Of a stretch of DNA of 64,000 bases, positions 9,084 to 17,384 are shown one piece after another. The stretch's first letter is position 1; each line of letters starts with the position of its first letter. The stretch covers positions 7,709 through 71,708 of the forward strand of contig DFQY01000055.1 of NCBI GenBank assembly GCA_002378005.1, read 5' to 3'. Under the pieces are notes generated by a model. That model had not been told where the DNA came from, did not search any database, and worked only from the letters and a program-made list of their open reading frames with translations. The position numbers were made by a program, and so were the translations under genes. This DNA comes from Flavobacteriales bacterium UBA3477 (GTDB lineage: Bacteria > Bacteroidota > Bacteroidia > Flavobacteriales > Schleiferiaceae).

Positions 9084-9154
9084 GGTTCCGTGGCCGAGTG
9101 GCTAGGCACTGGTCTGCAAAACCAGCTACAGCGGTTCGAGTCCGCTCGGAACCT
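9084..9154 (+). tRNA. tRNA-Cys (GCA)
   Basis: A complete cloverleaf can be drawn: acceptor stem GGTTCCG paired with CGGAACC, D-arm with GGCTAGGC, anticodon stem CTGGT/ACCAG with loop CTGCAAA giving anticodon GCA, and T-arm AGCGG-TTCGAGT-CCGCT, with a T discriminator. CCA is not encoded. A strong terminator follows within 15 bases. Confidence 0.97.
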
Positions 9155-9166
9155 CAGAATGAGAAA

Positions 9167-9199
9167 AGCCCCGGCTCGCGATGCGAGCTGGGGTTTTTT
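9167..9199 (+). terminator. Intrinsic terminator after tRNA-Cys
   Basis: Stem CCCCGGCTCGC / GCGAGCTGGGG (one G-U pair) with a two-to-three base loop, followed by six T. The 145 bases beyond it hold no gene; a weak hairpin AAAGCC/GGCTTT at 9246-9260 with T residues on the minus side could be a second stop for leftward transcription. Confidence 0.85.
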
Positions 9200-9343
9200 A
9201 GTAGCGGCAACCTGGAAGCTTGCTTCCGTGGTTGGTGATGCTAAAAAAGCCAAGGGCTTTGCGCAGCAAAGGACCGGGGCGTTCTTACTGACCTTAGGTG
9301 ACACCGCGGTCCGCCGAGCGAAGCGAAGGCAATCCGCTATAAT

Positions 9344-9371
9344 AAAAACCCCGAACCAAAGGCCCGGGGCT
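9344..9371 (-). terminator. Intrinsic terminator for the GapN-like gene
   Basis: On the minus strand GCCCCG, a loop, then CGGGG followed by TTTTTATTAT. It lies about 20 bases past the stop of the aldehyde dehydrogenase gene. Confidence 0.7.
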
Positions 9372-9392
9372 GTAGATCTGTTGCGTTGTGTT

Positions 9393-10988
9393 TTACAACA
9401 AATAATCCGTCGTCATCCAGGTGCTTTGACCCCCCGAAATTATGTTCCCCACCAAGTCTTTCTGGTCTGCACCTGTCGCCACAAGGGTACGGATGGAGAA
9501 TGAGCGCAAAGCATCGTGCACACTCAGTGTAGCCACAGCGCTATCCTTTCTTCCGGTAAACGGCAAGTAATCAGGGCCGCGCTGACAAGAAGCGTTGATA
9601 TTCACGCGACATACTTGGTTCACCATGTTGTCCACAGCATAGGCGATGGTTGCCTCGTTGCCGCTGAACAAACTACACTGCTGACCGTAATCTGATTGCG
9701 CGATGCACGTCATTACTTCTTCAAGGTCTTCGTATTCCACGATGGGCACAACCGGGCCGAACTGCTCTTCATGGAAGATGTCCATTTCATTGGTTACCGG
9801 GAACAACACCGCGGGGAAGAATGCGGTATCCGAAACGCGACCGGCGTTTTTGTTAATCACCGTCGCGCCTTTGGCTACGGCATCATCAACATAGGCTTCC
9901 ATCTGCTCAACCTTGTTGCGCTCTGGTAGCGGAGTGAGTGGGCAGTCTGTTTCTGGGTGGTCGAGCACTAGAGCATCGACTGCAGCGGTGAACTTCGTGC
10001 GGAACTCTTCAGATACGCTCTTGTGCACAAATAGCAGTTTCAATGCGGTACAGCGCTGTCCATTGTAGCTCAAAGCACCGTTCACACATTCTTTCACGGC
10101 TTGGTCGATGTTCGCATCGTCAAAAACGATGGCTGGGTTTTTAGCTTCTAGTCCCAATACCTGACGTAAGCGGTTTGGTTTTGGGTGCTGCGCGACCAAT
10201 GCGTTTGAGCTTTTTGAGTTTCCAATTAACGCCAGGACATCCACTTCGCCCGTTTTCATAATAGGGCCTGCCAACGTGCGTCCTCGACCGAACACGATGT
10301 TCACCGCTCCTGGAGGGAAGGCCTCCTTGAACGCATCAATAAGCGGGGTCAACAATAGCACACCATACTTCGCAGGCTTGAAGACAATAGTGTTCCCCAT
10401 GATCAGGGAAGGAATGAGCAAACAAAAGGTCTCGTTAAGCGGGTAGTTGTACGGGCCTAAACACAATACAACGCCCAGCGGCCCGCGACGAATTTGGGAA
10501 ATCACCCCGTCCTTACTCGCCACGTGTGAACCGCGGCGCTGTAGCTCCTTGTACTCCTCGATCGTGTCATTGATATAATCCACCGTACGGTCAAATTCTT
10601 TGTAGGCGGAGCTCTTGTTCTTCGCAATCTCCCACATCAACAAAGTGCTGACCTCTTCACGCTTCTCCTTCATCAACGCCACGAACTTCTCCATAGCAGC
10701 GATGCGATCTGCGGCGCCAGCAGTAGGCCAATATCCACGGCCATTGTTGTATGCTTCTTTGGCCGCCGCTAAAGCGTCGAGGCCCGCTTGTTCGTCAAGC
10801 GTTGGGGATTCGCCAAGGTATACTCTTTCCGTCGCGCCGTTTGCGCCGACTTTACCCATGGGGCTATATACTTTTTCAAATTCTCCGTCCCAGGAGTGAA
10901 TAGATCCGCCGACTAGGTATTGGTTCCAGCGAAATGGTTTTGGTGCGTCAAACTCTGTGATAGGATTGTGTTTAGAGCTTGCTTTCAT
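9393..10988 (-). CDS. Aldehyde dehydrogenase, GapN-like (non-phosphorylating glyceraldehyde-3-phosphate dehydrogenase)
   Basis: 531 residues with complete ALDH chemistry: catalytic Cys313 in YNGQRCTALK, general base Glu281 in LGLEAKNPA, and the GPYNYPLNE cofactor segment at about 178-186. The QRCTA-x-K context resembles GapN, which oxidises glyceraldehyde-3-phosphate to 3-phosphoglycerate with NADP, rather than general ALDHs. The substrate is inferred from that resemblance only. It is monocistronic, divergent from an MBL-fold hydrolase across a palindromic site, and ends in its own terminator. Confidence 0.82.
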   Translation of the reverse strand: MKASSKHNPITEFDAPKPFRWNQYLVGGSIHSWDGEFEKVYSPMGKVGANGATERVYLGESPTLDEQAGLDALAAAKEAYNNGRGYWPTAGAADRIAAMEKFVALMKEKREEVSTLLMWEIAKNKSSAYKEFDRTVDYINDTIEEYKELQRRGSHVASKDGVISQIRRGPLGVVLCLGPYNYPLNETFCLLIPSLIMGNTIVFKPAKYGVLLLTPLIDAFKEAFPPGAVNIVFGRGRTLAGPIMKTGEVDVLALIGNSKSSNALVAQHPKPNRLRQVLGLEAKNPAIVFDDANIDQAVKECVNGALSYNGQRCTALKLLFVHKSVSEEFRTKFTAAVDALVLDHPETDCPLTPLPERNKVEQMEAYVDDAVAKGATVINKNAGRVSDTAFFPAVLFPVTNEMDIFHEEQFGPVVPIVEYEDLEEVMTCIAQSDYGQQCSLFSGNEATIAYAVDNMVNQVCRVNINASCQRGPDYLPFTGRKDSAVATLSVHDALRSFSIRTLVATGADQKDLVGNIISGGQSTWMTTDYLL

Positions 10989-11042
10989 CTTGTTCTCAGT
11001 TTATTACCATATATAAGGCGCGGTTCGGGTTTATGTTCACGC

Positions 11043-11065
11043 CGGGTTAAATGTAAAATAACCCG
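11043..11065. promoter_or_regulatory. Palindromic candidate operator between divergent genes
   Basis: Seven-base perfect inverted repeat CGGGTTA / TAACCCG with a nine-base AT-rich spacer. It is centred in the space between the GapN-like gene and the MBL-fold gene, and its spacer contains a minus-strand TACATTTA, one base off the -7 consensus, so a bound regulator could block the GapN promoter. The regulator is unknown. Confidence 0.4.
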
Positions 11066-11134
11066 ATTAGAATTGGACCCCCCGTGATAAGCGTTACGAA
11101 CAACGTTTGTAACTTGAGGGCAAATTGCATTTTC

Positions 11135-11995
11135 ATGAACCTATACCCCATTCACACCGGGAATTTTAAACTCGATGGCGGCGCTATGTTTGGCGTTGTT
11201 CCCAAAGGGCTTTGGGAGCGAACTAATCCTGCAGATGAGCGCAACTTGTGTACTTGGGCCATGCGCTCTTTGCTGATCGAAAATGGTGACCGATTAATCC
11301 TAGTGGACACCGGTATCGGTGATAAGCAGAGCGAGAAGTTTTTCAGCCACTACTTCCTGCATGGCGACCACAGCCTCGACGCTTCGTTGGCTGCTCATGG
11401 CTTCAACCGCAATGATATCACTGACGTATTCCTAACACACCTTCACTTTGACCATGTGGGCGGTGCAGTGCAGTGGAATGCCGATCGCACAGGTTATGAG
11501 CCGACCTTTAAAAACGCCACGTATTGGACGAATGAGCGCCATTGGAATTGGGCTACAAAACCCAATGCTCGAGAACGTGCGAGCTTCCTGTCAGAAAACA
11601 TCTTGCCGCTCCAAGAAAGTGGGCAACTCAAGTTTATCGACGCGCCGGAAAGTGAACACCGTGTGCCTACTCCGCTGGGCTTTGATGTCTTTGTGGTGAA
11701 TGGTCACACAGATGCTCAAATGTGTCCGATTTTGCCCTACAAAGGCAAAACCGTCGTGTTCATGGCAGACCTCATGCCTTCGACCGGTCATATTCCTTTA
11801 CCGTATGTGATGGGATACGATACTCGGCCCCTCATTACTCTGGATGAGCGCAAACGCATCTTCACAGAGGCGGCAGAAAAAGGCTACCATCTATTCCTCG
11901 AACACGACGCGTACAATGAAGTTTGTACGTTACAAATGACAGAAAAGGGTCCGCGACTTTTGGAAAACGGACGCCTCGATCACTTTGTTGGATAA
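11135..11995 (+). CDS. MBL-fold metallo-hydrolase
   Basis: 286 residues from the ATG at 11135; an in-frame GTG at 11084 would add 17 residues that do not look like this family's N-terminus. The zinc motif is THLHFDHVGG, with further metal ligands in NGHTDAQ and the late EHDAYN. The arrangement fits quorum-quenching-lactonase or glyoxalase-like members of the beta-lactamase fold; the substrate is unknown. It is followed 12 bases later by the M1 peptidase. Confidence 0.85.
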   Translation: MNLYPIHTGNFKLDGGAMFGVVPKGLWERTNPADERNLCTWAMRSLLIENGDRLILVDTGIGDKQSEKFFSHYFLHGDHSLDASLAAHGFNRNDITDVFLTHLHFDHVGGAVQWNADRTGYEPTFKNATYWTNERHWNWATKPNARERASFLSENILPLQESGQLKFIDAPESEHRVPTPLGFDVFVVNGHTDAQMCPILPYKGKTVVFMADLMPSTGHIPLPYVMGYDTRPLITLDERKRIFTEAAEKGYHLFLEHDAYNEVCTLQMTEKGPRLLENGRLDHFVG

Positions 11996-12007
11996 CTCCT
12001 ACACACA

Positions 12008-13813
12008 ATGAAAAAACTACTTCTTGCACTCTTTGTGGGTCTCGGTATCAGCGCACAGGCCCAATACTGGCAACAAGCCGTGCATTACGACATGGACATC
12101 ACCATGGATGTTGTGAAGCATCAATACGACGGTGCACAAAAAATCACCTACACGAACAACAGCCCAGATACCTTGCACAAAGCGTATTTCCATCTCTACT
12201 TCAACGCCTTTCAGCCGGAAAGCATGATGGACGTGCGATCGCGCACCATTGATGATCCCGACCGTCGCGTGCGAGACCGCATTGAGGGCCTTGCGGCCGA
12301 CCGCATTGGCTACCAAGAAATTCGTGTGCTCACGCAAAACGATGCTCCTCTGCGTTGGGACGTTCAGGGAACCGTCTTAAAATGTGAATTAGCCGAACCT
12401 CTATTGCCGGGTCAAAGCACGGTCTTTGATATGACCTGGAACGCCCAGGTGCCTGAACAGATTCGCCGATCAGGGTGGAACAACAAGGAGGGTATTGAAT
12501 TTACCATGACGCAATGGTACCCAAAATTGGCCGAGTACGATGAGGATGGGTGGCACGCTGACCAATACGTAGGGCGAGAATTCTATGGCGTATGGGGCTC
12601 TTTTGATGTGAAGATCCATATCCACCGCGACTATGTTCTTGGTGGCACTGGTTCCCTGCAAAACCCCGAAGATGTGGGCTTTGGCTACGGTGGGGTTAAA
12701 AAGGTTCGTTTGGGGAAAAACGAGCTTCGCACCTGGCACTTTAAAGCCGATAAAGTCCATGATTTTGCCTTTGCTGCCGATCCTGATTATGTCCACAAAC
12801 AACTGCAAATAGAAAACGGACCATTGGTGCATTTGCTCTACGATCCAAAGACGGCTAATGAGGCGAATTGGGACGAAATTCAAAAAGGCTACCTACAGGG
12901 CTACTTCGATTTTATGGCCAAGCACTTTGGCAAATATCCGTACGAGCAATTCTCCCTGATTCAAGGTGGTGATGGAGGCATGGAATACCCTATGTGTACA
13001 ATGATGCTGGGTGGCGGCGATACGTTTGAAGGCTTTACCGGACTCTTCGTGCATGAAGCTACGCACAACTGGTACTATGGAGTCATCGGAACCAATGAAG
13101 CAGCGTACCCGTGGATGGACGAAGGCTTCACTTCTTACGCGGAAGAGGAGTGCATGAACTTCTTGTTCAATCGCGGCGAGGAGAACCCGCACCTTGGGGC
13201 CTACAGGGCTTATGTCTACCTAGACACCTCAGGCTTGCGCGAGCCGTTGAGCACACCGGCAGATCACTTCAACTACAACCGCACCTACGGCATTAACAGC
13301 TACAGCGCGGGCGCCTTGTTTTTGAACCAACTCGAATACATTATTGGTGAAGAGGCCTTTGCGCGCGGCATGATGCGCTACTGGCAAAAGTGGCAGTTCA
13401 AGCATCCAAAGCCGGAAGACTTCTTGCGCATCATGGAGTTGGAATCAAATATGGAATTGGACTGGTACCTCAGCTACTACAAAGACCAAGTCAAAAGCAT
13501 TGACTACGGCATAGCGGCTGTAGAAAACGATATTGTGGGTACGCAAATCACCCTGCAACGCATAGGGCTATTCCCCATGCCGGTGGATGTATTAGTGACT
13601 TATGAAAGCAGTCGTAAAGAAATGCACACCATTCCTCTCGTCAGCATGTACGGCGCTAAGCATCAAGAGGGTCTTGAGGTTCACGAGCCGTGGCCGTGGA
13701 CGCATCTAGAATACAAACTTTACATCCCGAGCAGTGAAACGGTTATTGGGGTTGAGATTGATCCTTCGAAGCGCATGCTCGACATCGATCGAAACAATAA
13801 CACATACGAGTAA
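12008..13813 (+). CDS. Secreted M1 family zinc metallopeptidase
   Basis: 601 residues with an N-terminal signal peptide (MKKLLLALFVGLGISAQA). The gluzincin motif HEATH at residues 349-353 is followed by the third zinc ligand E372, the exact HExxH-x18-E spacing. The upstream exopeptidase motif is seen as GGDGGMEYPM, close to the GxMEN/GGMEYP form of Bacteroidota M1 peptidases. It probably trims peptides in the periplasm or outside. A strong terminator follows immediately. Confidence 0.92.
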   Translation: MKKLLLALFVGLGISAQAQYWQQAVHYDMDITMDVVKHQYDGAQKITYTNNSPDTLHKAYFHLYFNAFQPESMMDVRSRTIDDPDRRVRDRIEGLAADRIGYQEIRVLTQNDAPLRWDVQGTVLKCELAEPLLPGQSTVFDMTWNAQVPEQIRRSGWNNKEGIEFTMTQWYPKLAEYDEDGWHADQYVGREFYGVWGSFDVKIHIHRDYVLGGTGSLQNPEDVGFGYGGVKKVRLGKNELRTWHFKADKVHDFAFAADPDYVHKQLQIENGPLVHLLYDPKTANEANWDEIQKGYLQGYFDFMAKHFGKYPYEQFSLIQGGDGGMEYPMCTMMLGGGDTFEGFTGLFVHEATHNWYYGVIGTNEAAYPWMDEGFTSYAEEECMNFLFNRGEENPHLGAYRAYVYLDTSGLREPLSTPADHFNYNRTYGINSYSAGALFLNQLEYIIGEEAFARGMMRYWQKWQFKHPKPEDFLRIMELESNMELDWYLSYYKDQVKSIDYGIAAVENDIVGTQITLQRIGLFPMPVDVLVTYESSRKEMHTIPLVSMYGAKHQEGLEVHEPWPWTHLEYKLYIPSSETVIGVEIDPSKRMLDIDRNNNTYE

Positions 13814-13814
13814 C

Positions 13815-13842
13815 AAAAAGCCCCGCAAATGCGGGGCTTTTT
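13815..13842. terminator. Bidirectional intrinsic terminator
   Basis: AAAAAGCCCCGCA / TGCGGGGCTTTTT: a perfect GC-rich stem with A-tract on one side and T-tract on the other, serving the M1 peptidase on plus and the small basic protein gene on minus. Confidence 0.92.
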
Positions 13843-13853
13843 CTATCCTTGGC

Positions 13854-14015
13854 CTAGCGTTTTTTTCCGCCGGTGCCGTACTTCTTGGCTTTATTCATGC
13901 GCTTTTTCGCGCCCTTGCCGATGTTATAGTCCTTGGCGTTCTTCGGCTTCTTCTCGTGAAAAGAAGGTCCGGGTTCGTCTGTGACGCCGTGTTTTCTTGG
14001 ACTGCTTTTACTCAT
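13854..14015 (-). CDS. Small basic protein of unknown function
   Basis: 53 residues, starting MSKSSPRKHG and ending YGTGGKKR, with many Lys/Arg residues and a central PSFHEKKPKNAKDYN segment. The start codon lies inside the end of paaE (ATGAGTAA shared, eight-base overlap), which suggests translational coupling, and the stop is just before the shared terminator. Size and charge suggest an RNA- or ribosome-binding protein, but it does not match the short THX ribosomal protein by eye. Coding is supported by the tidy fit between paaE and the terminator. Confidence 0.65.
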   Translation of the reverse strand: MSKSSPRKHGVTDEPGPSFHEKKPKNAKDYNIGKGAKKRMNKAKKYGTGGKKR

Positions 14016-15135
14016 CGAAGCTTACTACTAATCGGTCACTTGTCGCGTGGCTTTGACAAGCCAAGATGTAACCGTCTTTAACCTCATCGTCTACAAGTGC
14101 ATAGTTCATGACCATCTCGGCAGTACCTTCCAAAACTTTGGCACGACAAGTACAACAAACAGCACCCTTACACGCATAGGGAACATCCGCACCTGCGTCT
14201 AGGGCTGCGTCCAATACATAGTCCTTCGGCCCCATTTCAAAGTGGGTTTCCTCGCCGTCTAATACCACGGTTACCGAAGCTTTGGCCGAAGCTCTTGCTT
14301 CAGAGGCGGCTTGAGCTTCTGTGGAAAGTGCTGAGGTGTTGAACAGCTCAAAGTGAATATTAGATTTCGCCGTGCCCTTGCTTTCGAGCTTGGCGCTTAC
14401 AGTTTCGATCATCTCTTGTGGTCCACACAGGTAATGTGCGGTCACCTTGTTTAAGTCAATCAAAGATTGCGCAAACTTCTCTGCCTTTGCCGCGTCTATT
14501 CTTCCCTTGAGGTGGTCCGTGCCTTGATCCTCACGGCTTAATATGTGGTGTATTTCGAAGCGCTCGAGGTAGGTGTTTTTTAAATCGTCGATAGCGTCTT
14601 TGAAGATGATGCTATTGCTGTTCTTGTTCCCATAGAAGAGGGTAAAGGTGCTTGTATCATCGCTCGACAAAACACTTTTCGCGATGGACATTACCGGAGT
14701 AATACCCGACCCTGCCGCCCATCCCACAACGTGTGAGGCAGCGCCAGTAGGAGACCAAGTAAAGTTGCCCGTTGGCGCCATACTTTCGATAGTATCACCG
14801 GCCTTAAGTTCGCGGTTGGCATATGTTGAAAACTTGCCTCCTTCGATTTCTTTTACCGCAACGCGCAGCTCGCCCTCATGAGGAGCGACACAAACCGAAT
14901 ACGATCTACGCACCTCTTCCCCGCCAATATTGGCTTTAAGGGTGAGGTATTGACCAGGCAAGAATGAAAAATCTGCGCCGTCCTCGGGCAAGTTAAAGGC
15001 AATGCTTACGGCGTTTTCGGTCTCGCGACGCACCTCTTTAACAGTGACCGAGTGGAAATGACCGTCGCCCTTCTCATTTGATTCCTTCTGTAGGGATGGG
15101 GTTTCTGCGGAGTTTTTCTTGAAGAATTTAAACAT
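14008..15135 (-). CDS. paaE: Phenylacetyl-CoA epoxidase reductase subunit / ferredoxin-NADP reductase
   Basis: 375 residues: a short N-terminal extension, an FAD-binding ferredoxin-reductase domain (RRSYSVC for FAD, GWAAGSGITPVMS for NADP) and a C-terminal plant-type 2Fe-2S domain with Cys spacing C-x4-C-x2-C in ACKGAVCCTC and the fourth Cys in LACQ. This domain order fits PaaE, which passes electrons from NADPH to the PaaA di-iron centre. It is divergent from paaABC, supporting that role, although it could also serve other oxygenases. Confidence 0.85.
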   Translation of the reverse strand: MFKFFKKNSAETPSLQKESNEKGDGHFHSVTVKEVRRETENAVSIAFNLPEDGADFSFLPGQYLTLKANIGGEEVRRSYSVCVAPHEGELRVAVKEIEGGKFSTYANRELKAGDTIESMAPTGNFTWSPTGAASHVVGWAAGSGITPVMSIAKSVLSSDDTSTFTLFYGNKNSNSIIFKDAIDDLKNTYLERFEIHHILSREDQGTDHLKGRIDAAKAEKFAQSLIDLNKVTAHYLCGPQEMIETVSAKLESKGTAKSNIHFELFNTSALSTEAQAASEARASAKASVTVVLDGEETHFEMGPKDYVLDAALDAGADVPYACKGAVCCTCRAKVLEGTAEMVMNYALVDDEVKDGYILACQSHATSDRLVVSFDE

Positions 15136-15153
15136 ACTTCTGGGTTTGAGCTG

Positions 15154-15161
15154 TAAAGGTA
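15154..15161 (-). promoter_or_regulatory. Candidate -7 element for paaE
   Basis: Minus strand TACCTTTA, seven of eight matches to TAnnTTTG, about 20 bases upstream of the paaE start. Confidence 0.35.
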
Positions 15162-15181
15162 GAGCGCAATATTAAACCATT

Positions 15182-15198
15182 AACAACCATTAGTTGTT
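15182..15198. promoter_or_regulatory. Inverted repeat, candidate paa operator
   Basis: AACAAC-N5-GTTGTT, centred between the divergent paaE and paaA starts and just upstream of the paaA -7 element. Position fits a repressor site controlling both directions. No regulator gene is nearby. Confidence 0.35.
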
Positions 15199-15204
15199 GT
15201 GTTT

Positions 15205-15212
15205 TAACTTTG
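15205..15212 (+). promoter_or_regulatory. -7 promoter element for paaABC
   Basis: TAACTTTG, an exact TAnnTTTG match 24 bases before the paaA ATG. Confidence 0.6.
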
Positions 15213-15235
15213 TAAACGACCAAATACACAGATAA

Positions 15236-16192
15236 ATGGGAACCAACATCTCTTTACAAGAAAAGTTTCAGGCTTACGTCGACGCCGAGAATAAGGTGGA
15301 GCCGAAAGACTGGATGCCCGAAAAATACCGGAAGACCTTAGTGCGTCAGATTTCTCAGCACGCCCACAGCGAGGTTATTGGTATGCAGCCTGAAGCAAAC
15401 TGGATCACGCGTGCGCCTTCGCTGCGTGCCAAGCTCATTCTTCTTGCCAAGGTGCAGGATGAGGCTGGACACGGTTTGTATTTGTACAGTGCCGCTGAAA
15501 CTTTGGGCACAAGTCGCGGCCAAATGATTGCGGACTTGCAAAGCGGAAAAGCAAAATACAGCTCCATCTTCAACTACCCTACGCCTTCTTGGGCAGATAT
15601 GGGAACAATCGGATGGTTGGTCGACGGCGCTGCGATTCAAAACCAAGTGATGTTGACGCGCACCAGCTACGGGCCGTACGCTCGTGCTATGGTTAAAATC
15701 TGTAAGGAGGAAAGTTTCCACCAAAGGCAGGGATACGAGATCGTCATGAAATTAGCCCAAGGAACCCCTGAACAAAAGAAAATGGCGCAAGAGAGTTTGA
15801 ACCGCTGGTGGTGGCCTTCACTCATGATGTTTGGCCCGTCGGATGACAACAGCCCGAACTCCGAACAGAGCATCCGCTGGAAAATCAAGCGTAAAAGCAA
15901 CGATACCCTTCGTCAAGAATTCATCGATAAAACCGTTCCGCAAGCGCATTACCTCGGCCTTACCGTTCCTGATCCTGATTTGAAATGGAATGAGGAGCGA
16001 GGGTCGTACGATTTCGGAGAAATTAATTGGGATGAGTTTTACAACGTTATTCAAGGCAACGGGCCTTGCAATAAAGAGCGCATTGCCCATCACGTGAAAG
16101 CGCACGAAGAAGGCGCTTGGGTCCGTGAAGCCGCGCTCTCCTACGCTGAAAAAGAAGCTAAGCGCAAAGAAAACAGAACCTCAGCAGCCTAA
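15236..16192 (+). CDS. paaA: 1,2-phenylacetyl-CoA epoxidase catalytic subunit A
   Basis: 318 residues. Features of PaaA are the N-terminal [20 protein letters not shown] segment, the metal-ligand stretch [20 protein letters not shown] (E-x2-H type) and the second ligand helix with [13 protein letters not shown]. Together these form the di-iron site that epoxidises the phenylacetyl-CoA ring. It is the first gene of paaABC and pairs with the divergent paaE reductase. Confidence 0.94.
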   Translation: MGTNISLQEKFQAYVDAENKVEPKDWMPEKYRKTLVRQISQHAHSEVIGMQPEANWITRAPSLRAKLILLAKVQDEAGHGLYLYSAAETLGTSRGQMIADLQSGKAKYSSIFNYPTPSWADMGTIGWLVDGAAIQNQVMLTRTSYGPYARAMVKICKEESFHQRQGYEIVMKLAQGTPEQKKMAQESLNRWWWPSLMMFGPSDDNSPNSEQSIRWKIKRKSNDTLRQEFIDKTVPQAHYLGLTVPDPDLKWNEERGSYDFGEINWDEFYNVIQGNGPCNKERIAHHVKAHEEGAWVREAALSYAEKEAKRKENRTSAA

Positions 16193-16206
16193 CCTATTAC
16201 AACCGC

Positions 16207-16494
16207 ATGAATAAGAACCACTGGAAGCTTTACGAAGTCTTTGTCCGCAGCAAAAACGGACTTGCCCACAAACACGTTGGTAGCCTGCATGCCGCAGATG
16301 CCGACATGGCGCTTAAAAACGCCCGTGATGTTTACACCCGTCGTTCTGAGGGCGTCAGTATTTGGGTCGTTCCTTCAGACCAAATCACCGCAAGTTCGCC
16401 GGACGAAAAAGAACCTTTGTTCGCTCCTAGCGATGACAAAGTCTACCGCCACCCTACCTTCTACGACATCCCCGATGATGTCGAACACATGTAA
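16207..16494 (+). CDS. paaB: 1,2-phenylacetyl-CoA epoxidase subunit B
   Basis: 95 residues. The segments YEVFVRSKNGLAHKHVGSLHA and ARDVYTRRSEGVSIWVV are hallmarks of PaaB, a small subunit that bridges PaaAC heterodimers. It lies 14 bases after paaA and three before paaC. Confidence 0.92.
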   Translation: MNKNHWKLYEVFVRSKNGLAHKHVGSLHAADADMALKNARDVYTRRSEGVSIWVVPSDQITASSPDEKEPLFAPSDDKVYRHPTFYDIPDDVEHM

Positions 16495-16497
16495 GCC

Positions 16498-17289
16498 ATG
16501 GGGGGAGGATGGTTAAACGGCGTGAGGCGCGACTTCACCAAAGAAGAGGCTCTAGAAGAATATTTGTTCTTCCTCGCTGACGACGCCTTGATTTTAGGGC
16601 AACAGCTCAGCAAATGGTGTTCCGCCGGCCCTGTCTTGGAACAGGATATAGCGATCATCAATACCGCTTTAGACCATATCGGTCGCGCCCGACTGTTGTA
16701 CCAACATTTAGCAGAATTTAAAGGCGGCGCTACCACAGAGGATGCCCTTGCTTATTTCCGCGACCACATGGATTTCCGCAATGCCTTATTGGTGGAACAG
16801 CCTAATGGCCATTGGGGAGACTCCATCGTGCGCAGTTTCTTCATGGACACCTTCAATTTTTACCTCTACGAAGGACTCAGAGGTTGCTCCTATTCCCCCA
16901 TTGCGGAGATTGCTGAAAAGTCGATCAAGGAGATTGCCTACCACGCACAGTGGAGCGCAGAATGGGTGGTTCGTTTGGGTGACGGCACAAAAGAAAGCCA
17001 CGAGAAAATTCAAAAAAGCATTGACGACCTGTGGATGTGGGCCGGAGAATTGTTTGAAGCCTCTCCTGTTTTTGAGGTATTAGATCCAAGTTTTGTAGCC
17101 TTCTCTACACTCAAATCTTCTTGGCTAGAAAAGGTGGATGAGGTTCTTCAATTGGCTACGATCACTCGTCCAGAAGATGATGCCTGGGCTCAAACCGGCG
17201 GGCGTTACGGCATACACTCTGCCCACCTAGGATATCTCCTCGCCGAGATGCAAAGTTTACCGCGTACCTACCCGGACGCAAACTGGTAA
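16498..17289 (+). CDS. paaC: 1,2-phenylacetyl-CoA epoxidase structural subunit C
   Basis: 263 residues. The N-terminal LGQQLSKWCSAGPVLEQDIAI, the LVEQPNGHWGDSIVRSFFMDTF stretch and the C-terminal GGRYGIHSAHLGYLLAEMQ are all typical of PaaC, the inactive ferritin-like partner of PaaA. The ATG at 16498 is used; a GTG eight codons later is an alternative, since a GGAGG-like run overlaps the ATG. No paaD follows; an intergenic element begins just after the stop. Confidence 0.92.
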   Translation: MGGGWLNGVRRDFTKEEALEEYLFFLADDALILGQQLSKWCSAGPVLEQDIAIINTALDHIGRARLLYQHLAEFKGGATTEDALAYFRDHMDFRNALLVEQPNGHWGDSIVRSFFMDTFNFYLYEGLRGCSYSPIAEIAEKSIKEIAYHAQWSAEWVVRLGDGTKESHEKIQKSIDDLWMWAGELFEASPVFEVLDPSFVAFSTLKSSWLEKVDEVLQLATITRPEDDAWAQTGGRYGIHSAHLGYLLAEMQSLPRTYPDANW

Positions 17290-17295
17290 CAAACT

Positions 17296-17384
17296 CTTAA
17301 CACAAATTTTTTTCTTGTGCCTTTTTTCGGCACGAGGTTTGCATTGTCGTTAAAAACAACGATTAATCGTGTTTTTGTGTTAAG
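17296..17384. repeat. Long-range inverted repeat around a sigma-54-like promoter
   Basis: Perfect 11-base arms CTTAACACAAA (17296-17306) and TTTGTGTTAAG (17374-17384). Inside are a second hairpin CTTGTGCC / GGCACGAG (17314-17336) and the self-complementary ACGATTAATCGT (17359-17370). The first part may act as a folded 3' end for paaC; the repeat may also be a protein site. Confidence 0.5.
17329..17343 (+). promoter_or_regulatory. Candidate sigma-54 (RpoN) promoter
   Basis: GGCACG-AGGT-TTGCA matches the -24/-12 consensus TGGCACG-N4-TTGCA with the invariant GG and GC separated by exactly ten bases. Only the first T of the consensus is changed to C. It is intergenic, points rightward and is followed by a terminator about 75 bases on, so it would make a short transcript. 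Confidence 0.6.

Noticed and set aside
9090..9503. A 137-residue frame across tRNA-Cys and the following gap
   Set aside because: It reads through the tRNA, two terminators and the end of the aldehyde dehydrogenase gene, and has no protein-like features.
16085..16100. CACGTGAAAG in paaA as a third parS site
   Set aside because: Only the right half matches; the left arm is CCCAT instead of TGTTT, so ParB binding is not expected.
17314..17336. CTTGTGCC / GGCACGAG hairpin as an intrinsic terminator of paaC
   Set aside because: There is no T-tract after the stem; the right arm is better explained as the -24 element of the sigma-54-like promoter.
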